Shown: piece after piece, positions 44,320 through 52,780 of the stretch | How the letters are laid out: every line of letters starts with the position of its first letter | Position numbering within the stretch: position 1 is the first letter of the stretch | Source of the DNA: Acinetobacter vivianii | GTDB lineage: Bacteria > Pseudomonadota > Gammaproteobacteria > Pseudomonadales > Moraxellaceae | Assembly (NCBI RefSeq): GCF_014635885.1 | Contig: NZ_BMDR01000004.1 | Location: 406,926 to 470,925 of the forward strand | Length of the DNA: 64,000 nt | Direction of reading: 5' to 3' | Made by a program: the position numbers and the translations under genes | The notes under the pieces: generated by a model | The model's input: the letters and a program-made list of their open reading frames with translations, nothing else | Databases searched by the model: none | Told to the model about the DNA's origin: nothing

Positions 44320-45126
44320 ATGAATTTAAGCAATAAGACCATCATTATTACAGGTGCTTCAAGTGGGATCGGTGAAGAAGCCGCACTTCAACTCGCTCAA
44401 GCAGGTGCGAAAGTTTGTCTTATTGCCCGTCGAGCTGAAGAGTTACAGCGCATTCAGGCGAAGATTCAAGCTCAGGGTGGAGATGTTTCGATCTATCCAG
44501 CAGATATTACCGATCAGGAACAGCTGGAGGCTTGCGTAACCCAGATATTGTCAGCGCATGATAAAGTTGATGTTTTGGTCAATAACGCTGCACGTTCAAT
44601 CAGACGTCCTATTCTTGAGTCACTTGATCGTTTACATGATTATGAACGCACCATGCAGATTAATTATTTTGCTGCTGTGAATATGACACTGCATTTATTA
44701 CCTCATTTTATAAAAAATGGTGCAGGGCATATCGTGAATATTTCAACCATGTCGACGCAAGTTCCGATTCCTTTGTTCTCGGCCTATCTCGCCAGTAAAT
44801 CTGCGCTTGAATCTTTTTCCCGTTCTTTGTCGATGGAATTAAAGGACAAAGGCATTGATGTCAGTATCGTGTATTTTCCAATGGTAAGAACGCCAATGTC
44901 GTCGAAAACAGCCATTTATAAACATATGAAAATGCTGGATACGCCTGCCGCAGCGGGATGGATTGTAAAAGCCATAGAAGGGAAATCTTATCGGGTCAGC
45001 AGTAAAGCGGGGCTGGTTGCCAATGCATTATTAAATACGACACCGACATGGATGATGAATCTGTCTCGACCACTGTTTCAGTTAATGGATAAGCGCTTAA
45101 AAAGTAAATTAAAAACGGATGCTTAA
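44320..45126 (+). CDS. SDR related to fatty acyl-CoA reductase Acr1
   Basis: 268-residue classical SDR with TGASSGIG (about residues 12-19), NNAARSIRRPILES and the active-site YLASK. The stretch NNA-RSIRR-ES-DR-HD-ERTMQ-NYF-AV closely follows my recollection of Acinetobacter Acr1, the NADPH-dependent fatty acyl-CoA reductase that makes aldehyde for wax esters. It is shorter at both ends than Acr1 (about 295). GGAG lies 8 nt before the ATG. Monocistronic, convergent with the IclR gene. Aldehyde-forming reductase is plausible but not certain. Confidence 0.8.
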   Translation: MNLSNKTIIITGASSGIGEEAALQLAQAGAKVCLIARRAEELQRIQAKIQAQGGDVSIYPADITDQEQLEACVTQILSAHDKVDVLVNNAARSIRRPILESLDRLHDYERTMQINYFAAVNMTLHLLPHFIKNGAGHIVNISTMSTQVPIPLFSAYLASKSALESFSRSLSMELKDKGIDVSIVYFPMVRTPMSSKTAIYKHMKMLDTPAAAGWIVKAIEGKSYRVSSKAGLVANALLNTTPTWMMNLSRPLFQLMDKRLKSKLKTDA

Positions 45127-45161
45127 GCTTAAAATTTAGGTTAATGATTTTTTGATAAAAG

Positions 45162-45186
45162 AAAAGCAGCGAAAATTGCTGCTTTT
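45162..45186. terminator. Bidirectional terminator between SDR and IclR genes
   Basis: 9-bp stem AAAAGCAGC (45162-45170) with GCTGCTTTT (45178-45186), 7-nt loop, between convergent genes. Confidence 0.8.
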
Positions 45187-45191
45187 GATCA

Positions 45192-46004
45192 TTAATAAAT
45201 AAATTTAGAAATTTTTTCTGCAGTTTGAATGACCGCCTCGGCAACATCATTTCTAAAATAGTGTTCATCATAACTACCGAGTGGGCAACTCACGGATAAA
45301 ACGGCAGCCATTTTATGGGTGGATTGTTTATAAATCGGAGCAGCACAGGCAGCCATGTCGTGATTGTAATGGCCCCAACTCACCATAGAGCGTTGGGTTT
45401 TAACGAAACTCAGGCGTTGTAACAATGCTTTAAGATTGGTCGGGGTTAACTCTGAAAAAGTGTCCCATTGATTAAAACCTTTATAGCGCTCTTTAATTTC
45501 TGTTTCTGTTAGATCCGCTAACAGCATTTGTCCAATCACGGTTGCATGGGCAGGCCAGCGTGTGCCTAGGCCAATATTACTGGTGAATGTGCCATTGGAT
45601 TGAATATTGTTAATAAACACAATATGCGTACCTTCTAATATAGAAAGATGCACGGCAAGTTGAGTCTGATCGCGTAACTCTTTCATTAGCGGTGTTGCCA
45701 AGTCTAGTAATGACTGTTTGGCTAGGCTATTAAAACCAAGCTCCATAACCTTAGAATCTAAAGCATACGTTTTCTGTGAAGCTTTGCGTAGAAAGCCACA
45801 AGACTCCAGCGTATAGATCAGACGGAAAGCACTGGAACGGTTTACATCGAGAACTTCGGCAATTTCAGTAATAGTCATTTCTTGGGTTTGCTGGTTAAAC
45901 GCTTGCAAGATTGCCAAACCACGCACTAAGCCAGGGACTAAATAGCGTTCCTCATTTTTTATTGCATCAGATTCTTGGGAGTCTGTTTCAATTGTTGAAT
46001 TCAT
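45192..46004 (-). CDS. IclR family regulator of the Rieske cluster
   Basis: 270-residue IclR protein. HTH at about residues 42-65 (MTITEIAEVLDVNRSSAFRLIYTLE), effector domain to the end. ATG at 46004 is chosen since AGGAAAA lies 9 nt upstream; the frame extends 10 codons further. It diverges from the Rieske ferredoxin operon, and two near-identical AT palindromes lie in the 268-bp gap, with a third before the porin, which makes it the likely regulator of the whole cluster. It is not close to the two dca IclR proteins (shorter N-terminus, different HTH). Confidence 0.9.
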   Translation of the reverse strand: MNSTIETDSQESDAIKNEERYLVPGLVRGLAILQAFNQQTQEMTITEIAEVLDVNRSSAFRLIYTLESCGFLRKASQKTYALDSKVMELGFNSLAKQSLLDLATPLMKELRDQTQLAVHLSILEGTHIVFINNIQSNGTFTSNIGLGTRWPAHATVIGQMLLADLTETEIKERYKGFNQWDTFSELTPTNLKALLQRLSFVKTQRSMVSWGHYNHDMAACAAPIYKQSTHKMAAVLSVSCPLGSYDEHYFRNDVAEAVIQTAEKISKFIY

Positions 46005-46094
46005 GTGTTCAATTTTCCTATCAAAAAATCGCAAATTAGTACATTTCGTTTTCTTAGGATTCTATTGTAACTGCAAATAGATTGTTTAAATATT

Positions 46095-46110
46095 TTTTTA
46101 TATATAAAAC
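46095..46110. promoter_or_regulatory. AT palindrome, putative IclR operator site 1
   Basis: TTTTTATATATAAAAC differs from site 2 (46241-46256) by one base. It is 90 bp upstream of the IclR start codon. Confidence 0.6.
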
Positions 46111-46240
46111 AAAATTTTTTTAGTAAAACGTAAAAGAATGTGTTCTAAAAATCAAGTTATTGAATTTTAAAAATATATTTAATTTGACAGAAAAAACATC
46201 ATGGGAGTATTCTTATCTAAAGTTTGTTATATCAAATAAT

Positions 46241-46256
46241 GTTTTATATATAAAAC
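46241..46256. promoter_or_regulatory. Perfect 16-bp palindrome, putative IclR operator site 2
   Basis: GTTTTATATATAAAAC, fully self-complementary, ending 16 bp before the Rieske ferredoxin ATG. So close to the start that binding would block or lie over the transcription start. Part of it could also serve as a TATAAA -10 element. Confidence 0.65.
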
Positions 46257-46272
46257 AAATGAGGATGCAAGG

Positions 46273-46578
46273 ATGAGTTGGATCTCAGTTTGTCAGCAAG
46301 ACGACATCACCGAAGACGAGCCGAAAGCCATTGAAGTCGACGGTAAGAAAATTGGCGTATTTTTCATCGATGATAATTACTTTGCCATCGAGAATGTTTG
46401 CCCACATGCCTTTGCCTTGTTAACAGAAGGCTTTATCGAAGATCAAACAGTGGAATGCCCATTGCATGAGGCGATCTTTGATATCCAGACAGGTGAGTTG
46501 AAGAGTGGACCAGGATGCCGTGATTTGTGCACCTATCCAGTACGTGTTGAAGGGCAGGACGTTCAAATTCAACTATAA
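46273..46578 (+). CDS. Rieske [2Fe-2S] ferredoxin
   Basis: 101-residue soluble electron carrier. Cluster ligands Cys43-His45 (CPHAF) and Cys62-His65 (CPLHEAIF) are intact. Similar to BphF/HcaC-type ferredoxins that pass electrons from an FAD reductase to a terminal Rieske oxygenase; both partners are encoded downstream (49717 and 46921). First gene of the cluster, directly behind the palindromic operator. GAGGATGCAAGG gives the ribosome-binding site. No signal peptide, so cytoplasmic. Confidence 0.92.
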   Translation: MSWISVCQQDDITEDEPKAIEVDGKKIGVFFIDDNYFAIENVCPHAFALLTEGFIEDQTVECPLHEAIFDIQTGELKSGPGCRDLCTYPVRVEGQDVQIQL

Positions 46579-46603
46579 GTTTTATTTTAAAGGATGGAAT
46601 CTC

Positions 46604-46903
46604 ATGAAAACTTTTAATGAGAAGCTAGCGAACTGGATTCATGCCACGCCAGCGACCGAAGCAGGGATTAACAATATTCAGATACCGGGACAGGCAGAGC
46701 TACTGGTTTGGCAAACACGTTATAAAGAGCCAACTGTCTATGAACAGGATTTTGTTCAACATCTCATCAAAGCCTTTTCTACAGGCGTCACTGAACTCAC
46801 TGATTTAGTCCAGTCTTTAAATCAGCAAGGTTTTCGCTGTGAATCTGGTGAGCTTTGGACTTCTGAAAAATTCTCAGAAGAAATGCAACGTTTAGGTTAT
46901 TAA
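46604..46903 (+). CDS. Small protein with recombinase-like HTH segment, 99 residues
   Basis: 99 residues from ATG 46604 (AAAGGA 7-8 nt upstream; the open frame back to 46505 lies inside the ferredoxin gene). The C-terminal half (TELTDLVQSLNQQGFRCESG then LWTSEKFSEEM) resembles the small helical domain found in serine recombinases (LNxxGxxxxxGxxWT), without any catalytic domain. It occupies the place where ring-hydroxylating dioxygenases often have a beta subunit but is too short and does not look like one. May be an accessory or regulatory protein of the oxygenase; function unknown. Confidence 0.7.
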   Translation: MKTFNEKLANWIHATPATEAGINNIQIPGQAELLVWQTRYKEPTVYEQDFVQHLIKAFSTGVTELTDLVQSLNQQGFRCESGELWTSEKFSEEMQRLGY

Positions 46904-46920
46904 TTCAAGGAAGAATAGTG

Positions 46921-47988
46921 ATGAACGCAGCAGTATCAGTTACTCCAAGTGTAGAAGAGTATTTAGATTTAGGTTTACGTGATCAGTGGCATCCTGTGTT
47001 AGCAAGCTGGGAAGTGGCTGCAAATCCAGTCGGTATTACCCGTTTAGGTGAAAATATCGTGGTTTGGCGTGATGCAGAAGGTCAGGTTCATGCTTTGGAA
47101 GATCGCTGTCCGCATCGTGGAGCACGTCTTTCTTTAGGCTGGAATCTGGGCAATCGTGTGGCTTGCTGGTATCACGGTGTTGAAGTTCGCCATGATGGCG
47201 TTGTGGAAGATGTGCCTGCGGTACATGATTGTCCAATGAAAGGTACTTCATGTGTCAAAAGCTATCCAGTGATTGAGCAGCATGGTGCAATTTTCATGTG
47301 GTTTGGTATTGATGCTAATGAAGCACCTAAGCCGCTAGATTTTCCTGAACAACTGGCAAGTGAAGAATGGAGTTCATTCTTATGTCAGGCGGACTGGAAA
47401 GTAAATCATCAGTATGCGATTGATAACGTCATGGATCCGATGCATGGTAGTTATTTGCATTGCACGTCACACTCAATGGCAGAGGGCGACCGTACTGCGG
47501 AAATGAAACACCGTTCAACGCCAAATGGTTTTGTTTTTGAGAAAGAAGGCCAAATTGGGGTGAATTTTGACTGGGTTGAATATGCCAATACTGGTGCAAG
47601 CTGGTTACGCCTCTCAATTCCGTATCGTAAAGATTTTGGGCCAGGTGGTGAGTTCTGGATCGTGGGTTATGCAACGCCAATTGATGCCAACAATACCCGT
47701 GTATTTTTCTGGCGCTGTCGTAAAGTCAGTGGCTGGCAACGTAATGTCTGGCGCTTCCTTTACCGCAACCATTTAGAAAAATTGCATTGGGATGTATTGG
47801 AACAGGATCGCATTATTTTAGAAAATCTTGCGCCGAATGCCCGTCAACACGAATTCCTTTATCAACATGATGTGGGCCTTTCTCGTTTACGCCGTTTAAT
47901 GAAGAAAGAAGCGGAAAAACAGTTAAAGAAAATTGCAGCATTGAATACCTCAAACCGTATTGAAATGCAGGAAGAAGTTCATGGTTAA
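46921..47988 (+). CDS. Rieske non-heme iron oxygenase, large subunit
   Basis: 355-residue terminal oxygenase. Rieske ligands Cys63-His65 (CPHRGA) and Cys82-His85 (CWYHG) at the N-terminus; mononuclear iron site in DNVMDPMHGSYLH with Asp172, His175 and His180, and a likely third ligand Asp296 in DVLEQDR. Length and lack of a beta subunit place it with the phthalate/vanillate/carbazole group that forms alpha3 trimers. ATG at 46921 lies 7 nt after AAGGAAG (a GTG at 46918 is also possible). Electrons should come from the ferredoxin (46273) and reductase (49717). Dioxygenation or demethylation of an aromatic acid is expected; the substrate is unknown. Confidence 0.9.
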   Translation: MNAAVSVTPSVEEYLDLGLRDQWHPVLASWEVAANPVGITRLGENIVVWRDAEGQVHALEDRCPHRGARLSLGWNLGNRVACWYHGVEVRHDGVVEDVPAVHDCPMKGTSCVKSYPVIEQHGAIFMWFGIDANEAPKPLDFPEQLASEEWSSFLCQADWKVNHQYAIDNVMDPMHGSYLHCTSHSMAEGDRTAEMKHRSTPNGFVFEKEGQIGVNFDWVEYANTGASWLRLSIPYRKDFGPGGEFWIVGYATPIDANNTRVFFWRCRKVSGWQRNVWRFLYRNHLEKLHWDVLEQDRIILENLAPNARQHEFLYQHDVGLSRLRRLMKKEAEKQLKKIAALNTSNRIEMQEEVHG

Positions 47989-48745
47989 TGTCGCATTGTT
48001 ACAGGACAAAAAAGTCCTTGTCACAGGTGCGGCAAGAGGCTTGGGTCGAGACTTTGCACAAGCGATTGCGGAAGCAGGCGCTCAAGTGGTCATGGCTGAT
48101 ATCTTGACTGATCTGGTACAAGAAGAAGCCGCTGCTTTGCAAGCACAAGGCTTAAAGGTTGATGCGGTGAGCATTGATCTGGCAAATGCAGACTCGATCC
48201 AGCAAGCAGTTCAGCAAGCAGCTGAGTGCATGGGCGGAATGGATGGTTTAGTGAATTGTGCCGCACTTGCAACCAATGTGGGGGGTAAAAGCATGATGGA
48301 TTATGACGCAGATCTTTGGGATCGTGTCATGAACATTAATGTGAAAGGGACTTGGCTCGTGACCAAGGCTGCGGTGCCTTATCTCAAACAGTCCAGTGCA
48401 GGCAAGATCATTAATGTCGCTTCGGATACAGCATTGTGGGGTGCTCCCAACCTCATGGCCTATGTCGCGAGCAAAGGTGCATTAACCGCAATGACACGTT
48501 CCATGGCGAGAGAACTTGGACCATTCAATATCTGTATTAATACGCTTTCACCGGGATTGACTCTGGTTGAGGCAACAGCTTATGTGCCACAAGAACGCCA
48601 TGATTTATATGTGAATGGTCGTGCGATTCAACGTCAGCAATTACCACAGGATTTGAACGGAACAGCCCTTTATTTACTATCAGATTTGTCCTCATTTGTG
48701 ACAGGACAGAATATTCCAGTAAATGGCGGTTTTGTCTTTAATTAA
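47981..48745 (+). CDS. SDR, putative dihydrodiol dehydrogenase
   Basis: 254-residue SDR. Cofactor motif TGAARGLG (residues 15-22), NCAAL in place of NNAG, catalytic Ser148, Tyr161 and Lys165 (YVASK). ATG at 47981 overlaps the oxygenase stop (ATGGTTAA), with GAAGAAG upstream, so it is translationally coupled. The position after a Rieske oxygenase suggests oxidation of the cis-dihydrodiol to a catechol; a role on a side chain is the alternative. Confidence 0.85.
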   Translation: MVNVALLQDKKVLVTGAARGLGRDFAQAIAEAGAQVVMADILTDLVQEEAAALQAQGLKVDAVSIDLANADSIQQAVQQAAECMGGMDGLVNCAALATNVGGKSMMDYDADLWDRVMNINVKGTWLVTKAAVPYLKQSSAGKIINVASDTALWGAPNLMAYVASKGALTAMTRSMARELGPFNICINTLSPGLTLVEATAYVPQERHDLYVNGRAIQRQQLPQDLNGTALYLLSDLSSFVTGQNIPVNGGFVFN

Positions 48746-48756
48746 GGAGTAATCTC

Positions 48757-49689
48757 ATGATTACAGGGATTGAGATTTTAAAGTTTGGCGTTGAAGACCG
48801 AGCTGCTTCGAATAAATTTTTGGCAGATTTCGGTCTCAAGCAAAGTCAGTCAGATATTGAAGGGACGGATCTTTACCAGACACAAAACGGTAGCAAGATT
48901 TACTTATTTGATTGTGATGATCATCGTTTACCAAAAGCCATTGAGTCAGGTTCAACTTTACGTGAAGTGACTTGGGGGCTAGATGATGCGGCACAGGATT
49001 TGGCAAATTTAGCACTTCGTCTAAATGATGTAGAGGGTTATCAGGCGACTGCGGATATGGTGCAGTGTCTAGATCCGAATGGTATGACGATTCGCTTTCA
49101 GAAAAGCTTTACCCAAGATCTACCTGCATTGAAAACAGAAGGCATTAACCAGTACGGCAATGTACAACGTGTCAATGCAGCAAGTCCTGTATATGACAAA
49201 GGACAACCTGTTGCGATTGGTCATGTGGTTTTTTTCACGCCTGATTTAGCAAAGACGGAACAGTTCTATATTGAAAAGCTTGGTTTCTTCTTATCAGATG
49301 CTTATCGCAATCGTGGTGCATTCTTACGCTGTCGTGGTAAAGGTTTCCACCATGACCTGTTCTTGCTTTCAGTACCAAATAAACCTGCTGGACTCAATCA
49401 CGTTGCATTCGTCGTTCGGGATATCCATGAGGTGATTGGTGGTGGATTGCATATGAACCGTTCTGATTGGTCGACTTTCATTGGTCCAGGACGTCATCCG
49501 ATTTCTTCAGCTTACTTCTGGTATGTCAATTCACCGCTTGGTGGCGCATTTGAGTATTACACCAACGATGACTACCTGACCGAAGAATGGCAACCACGTA
49601 TCGAAGAACATCGTCTGGAACTCTTTACAGAATGGGCGATTGAAGGCGGTCTGGATGATCATACCCGTCGTCAGGTTAAACCTGCATAA
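48757..49689 (+). CDS. Two-domain VOC dioxygenase (extradiol type)
   Basis: 310-residue vicinal oxygen chelate protein with two betaalphabetabetabeta modules (about 1-125 and 150-300). The metal triad is complete in the C-domain: His156 (AIGHVVFF), His215 (LNHVAFVV) and Glu266 (GAFEYYTND), as in type I extradiol catechol dioxygenases; His198/199 (GFHHD) is placed where the acid-base His sits. It should cleave a catechol beside its hydroxyls. Substrate unknown. Preceded by AAGGAG. Confidence 0.87.
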   Translation: MITGIEILKFGVEDRAASNKFLADFGLKQSQSDIEGTDLYQTQNGSKIYLFDCDDHRLPKAIESGSTLREVTWGLDDAAQDLANLALRLNDVEGYQATADMVQCLDPNGMTIRFQKSFTQDLPALKTEGINQYGNVQRVNAASPVYDKGQPVAIGHVVFFTPDLAKTEQFYIEKLGFFLSDAYRNRGAFLRCRGKGFHHDLFLLSVPNKPAGLNHVAFVVRDIHEVIGGGLHMNRSDWSTFIGPGRHPISSAYFWYVNSPLGGAFEYYTNDDYLTEEWQPRIEEHRLELFTEWAIEGGLDDHTRRQVKPA

Positions 49690-49716
49690 GTACAGATCAG
49701 GCAGGGAGAACAAGCT

Positions 49717-50928
49717 ATGGAAAGAATCGTAATTGTGGGTGCAGGACAAGCCGCAGGTTGGGCAGTCAGTACTTTGCGCCAGAATGGATATTCAGGTGAA
49801 ATTCATGTGGTCTCAAATGAAGACCGTGTGTTTTACGAACGCCCACCATTGTCAAAACAGGTACTTTCAAAAGAAGCCACTTATGAAAGCTTGCATCTGT
49901 TTTCTCCAGAGCAGGTGCAGGATTTTAATATCCAATGGCACAAGCCAGCAGTTGCTACTCAGGTAGATCGCCAGCAGAAGCAGGTGGTTCTGGAAAGTGG
50001 TCAGGTTTTACCGTATGACAAATTATTGATCGCCACAGGTAGCCGTGCCCGTGTTCCTGTGAACACATGGCAGTTTATTCCCAATGTGGTGACTTTACGT
50101 AATGTTCAGGATTGTGAGCGTTTAGCCGAAATCTTGCAGCATTCGCAAAAGTTAGCCGTGATTGGTGGTGGCTGGATTGGTCTGGAAATTGCAGCGACGG
50201 CACGTAAACAAGGCAAAGAGGTTCATATTTTTGAATATGGCGATCGTCTTTGTGCACGTAGTGTTAGCCCTGATGTATCTGCTTTTCTAAAAAGCATGCA
50301 TGAGCAACAAGGGACACAGATTCATTTAGACAGTAAAAATCTGCATTTGATTGAAGCGGGTCAACAAAAAGTTGAAGTGGTCAATCATCCGAATGCAAGT
50401 GAGCTGTTTGATTGTGTGGTTGTAGGTGCAGGTGCTGATATTGCCAAAGAGCTTGGTGTCAATGCGGGCTTGGACGTGAAAGATGGCATTGTGGTGAATT
50501 GTTTTGGACAGACTTCTGACCAGGATATTTATGCCGCAGGTGATGTTGCGATTCATCCAGGGCTTGGGTATTGCATTCAGTCATGGGCCAATGCACAGAA
50601 TCAGGCCATTGCCGCTGCAAAATCAATGCTGGGTATTGAAACCGAATATAGCGATATTCCGTGGTTATGGTCAGATCAGTATCACTTTAATATTCAGATT
50701 TTAGGCACTTATCAACCTGAAAAAACAGGGCAGATTGTGGTTCGTAAAAGCGCAGATGATCAATGCAGTTATTTATATCTGGATGAGCAGAATCGTTTAC
50801 TTAACATGATCGCAATCAATGATTCAAAACTGGTCAAACTGGCAAAGCGCTGGATGCAGTCGAATACCGAGTTAGACCCAAAATTATTAGCAGACCCTGA
50901 ATTTAATGTAATGAAATTAAAACCATAA
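49717..50928 (+). CDS. FAD-dependent ferredoxin reductase (BphA4/HcaD type)
   Basis: 403-residue reductase. FAD motif VGAGQAAGWA at the N-terminus, NAD motif VIGGGWIGLEIA at about residue 147, second FAD motif IYAAGDVA at about 270, and a C-terminal dimer-interface domain (WSDQYHFNIQILG). It passes electrons from NADH to the Rieske ferredoxin. GGGAG upstream of the ATG. It completes a three-component oxygenase although separated from the oxygenase gene by SDR and VOC genes. Confidence 0.92.
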   Translation: MERIVIVGAGQAAGWAVSTLRQNGYSGEIHVVSNEDRVFYERPPLSKQVLSKEATYESLHLFSPEQVQDFNIQWHKPAVATQVDRQQKQVVLESGQVLPYDKLLIATGSRARVPVNTWQFIPNVVTLRNVQDCERLAEILQHSQKLAVIGGGWIGLEIAATARKQGKEVHIFEYGDRLCARSVSPDVSAFLKSMHEQQGTQIHLDSKNLHLIEAGQQKVEVVNHPNASELFDCVVVGAGADIAKELGVNAGLDVKDGIVVNCFGQTSDQDIYAAGDVAIHPGLGYCIQSWANAQNQAIAAAKSMLGIETEYSDIPWLWSDQYHFNIQILGTYQPEKTGQIVVRKSADDQCSYLYLDEQNRLLNMIAINDSKLVKLAKRWMQSNTELDPKLLADPEFNVMKLKP

Positions 50929-50968
50929 ACATTAGATTCGGTTCATGACTCAATCGAAGGGATGAAGT

Positions 50969-52192
50969 ATGAGTAATGAAGAAAAAAGTGGATTAAAGCA
51001 TTGGGTTCCTGCTTTCGTCCTGATGGTATGTGTCGTTCTGGCATTTTTCGACAAAATCAGTATCGCGGTCTTGTTTGCTGACCCGCACTTCCAAGGTGCG
51101 ATGGGGATTGCTCAAGATAAGGCAAAACTCGGATGGCTCATGACCAGCTTCTTGTTGGCTTATGGTTTTTCCTCGGTCTTTTTGAGTTTCCTCGGCGATA
51201 TCTTTAATCCGAAGAAAATGCTGTTCTGGAGCGTCGCATCGTGGGGCATTTTAATGTTCTGTATGGGATTTACCACCAACTATACCGGTATGTTGATCCT
51301 ACGCGTTTTGCTCGGTTTGGCTGAAGGACCATTGTTTGCACTGGCGTATGCCATCGTGAAGCAAACCTATACCGATCGCCAGCAAGCGCGCGCTTCGACC
51401 ATGTTCCTACTAGGTACGCCGATTGGTGCATTTCTGGGTTTTCCAATTACTGCCGCAGTGCTTGCGAAGCACGACTGGCACACCACATTTTTTGTGATGT
51501 CAGGTTTAACAGTGGTTGCGCTACTGGCGATTGCATTTGGTCTACGTAATTTACAACTCAAGAAAACCATTGAACTTGAATCAACCAGCAAACGCCTGAA
51601 TTTCAAAGGTCATATTCACAACACCAAAGTGCTATTACAGAACCGTGCGTTCTGGCTGGTGTGTATTTTCAATATTGCATTGATGACTTATCTCTGGGGC
51701 TTAAATAGCTGGGTGCCTTCTTATCTGATTCAGGACAAGGGCTTTAACCTGAAAGAGTTTGGTGTTTATTCAAGCCTTCCATTTATTGCCATGCTGATTG
51801 GTGAAGTGATCGGTGCTTTCCTTTCTGACAAGTTAGGCCGCCGTGCTGTTCAGGTTTTCAGTGGCCTGTTGGTGGCAGGCATCTTTATGTATGTCATGGT
51901 CATTATGACCGATCCTATTCTCGTGATCGCAGCAATGTCTTTAAGCGCAATGGCTTGGGGCTTTGGTGTCGCAGCAGTATTCGCTTTACTTGCCCGTGTA
52001 ACAACTGCCGATGTTGGTGCAACTGCGGGTGGAATTTTCAACGGAATGGGTAATTTTGCTAGTGCAATTGCACCTGTTCTGATCGGTTACATCGTGATGC
52101 AAACACATAGTTTTAATTTAGGAATTACCTTCTTGGCAGCCGTCGCTGTGATTGGATCATTCTTCTTAGTTCCTTTATTGAAACGTTATTAA
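50969..52192 (+). CDS. MFS transporter (ACS-type)
   Basis: 407-residue inner-membrane carrier with about 12 helices. FFDKISIAVLFADPHF in helix 1 is the anion:cation symporter signature; LSFLGDIFNPKKML and FLSDKLGRRAVQ are the MFS loops, and LRVLLGLAEGPLFAL is typical of the family, which imports organic acids such as phthalate and glucarate. Likely uptake of the aromatic substrate of the cluster. Gap of 40 nt from the reductase. Confidence 0.87.
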   Translation: MSNEEKSGLKHWVPAFVLMVCVVLAFFDKISIAVLFADPHFQGAMGIAQDKAKLGWLMTSFLLAYGFSSVFLSFLGDIFNPKKMLFWSVASWGILMFCMGFTTNYTGMLILRVLLGLAEGPLFALAYAIVKQTYTDRQQARASTMFLLGTPIGAFLGFPITAAVLAKHDWHTTFFVMSGLTVVALLAIAFGLRNLQLKKTIELESTSKRLNFKGHIHNTKVLLQNRAFWLVCIFNIALMTYLWGLNSWVPSYLIQDKGFNLKEFGVYSSLPFIAMLIGEVIGAFLSDKLGRRAVQVFSGLLVAGIFMYVMVIMTDPILVIAAMSLSAMAWGFGVAAVFALLARVTTADVGATAGGIFNGMGNFASAIAPVLIGYIVMQTHSFNLGITFLAAVAVIGSFFLVPLLKRY

Positions 52193-52225
52193 TCAAAATA
52201 TTGAACAAAACCTAGGAGTTAAAAC

Positions 52226-52747
52226 ATGACTACTCAACAATTCGAATCATGGACACAACCTGAAGGTACAAATTTACAAGACTGGTTGAGTACACGTATC
52301 GCACGCTTTGAAACACGTAAATATGATTTTGATGCCTTGAAGTTCCAAGCGGACTATGACCCGAAATATCGTCGTGCACAAATGCGTTATATGGGTACTG
52401 GTGCAACAGGTGTGGTTAATGATGGCAATACGGTTCCAGCTGAAAACTTTACCTTTTCAACCATGGTTTTACCTGCGCAATGTGAAGGGCCTTTGCATAT
52501 TCATCACGATGTTGAAGAAGTGTTTTTCATGTTGCGTGGCGAAATTGACCTGTTCATTGAACATAACGGGGAAAAATTTGAGACCAGACTGAAAGAGCGT
52601 GACCTGATTTCAATTCCACCGGGTATTTATCGTGGTCTGTTCAATCCGGGTCAGGAAGATGCCTTGATGTGTGTGATGTTGGGTGCTGGTAAACCAACCA
52701 TCCCGAACTATCCACCTGAGCATCCATTGTCTCAAATCAAACGTTAA
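52226..52747 (+). CDS. Cupin-domain protein
   Basis: 173 residues. First cupin motif is good: GPLHIHHDVEEVFFMLRG (His-x-His, Glu). In the second motif, where PxGxxHxxxN is expected, the sequence is IPPGIYRGLFNPG, so the usual His is replaced by Arg and only three side chains may hold metal. It may isomerise, decarboxylate or simply bind an intermediate. An RmlC-like or gentisate-like activity cannot be told. GGAG upstream of ATG. Confidence 0.82.
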   Translation: MTTQQFESWTQPEGTNLQDWLSTRIARFETRKYDFDALKFQADYDPKYRRAQMRYMGTGATGVVNDGNTVPAENFTFSTMVLPAQCEGPLHIHHDVEEVFFMLRGEIDLFIEHNGEKFETRLKERDLISIPPGIYRGLFNPGQEDALMCVMLGAGKPTIPNYPPEHPLSQIKR

Positions 52748-52780
52748 TCCGATTGATCTTATAAATGTTGAAGGAATGAC

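Noticed and set aside
46604..46903. Dioxygenase beta subunit
   Set aside because: At 99 residues it is too short and lacks the SnoaL-like fold pattern; its C-terminal half resembles a recombinase HTH segment.
46604..46903. Remnant of a transposon or integrase gene
   Set aside because: No recombinase catalytic domain, no flanking repeats, and it is tightly spaced with a good ribosome-binding site in the operon.
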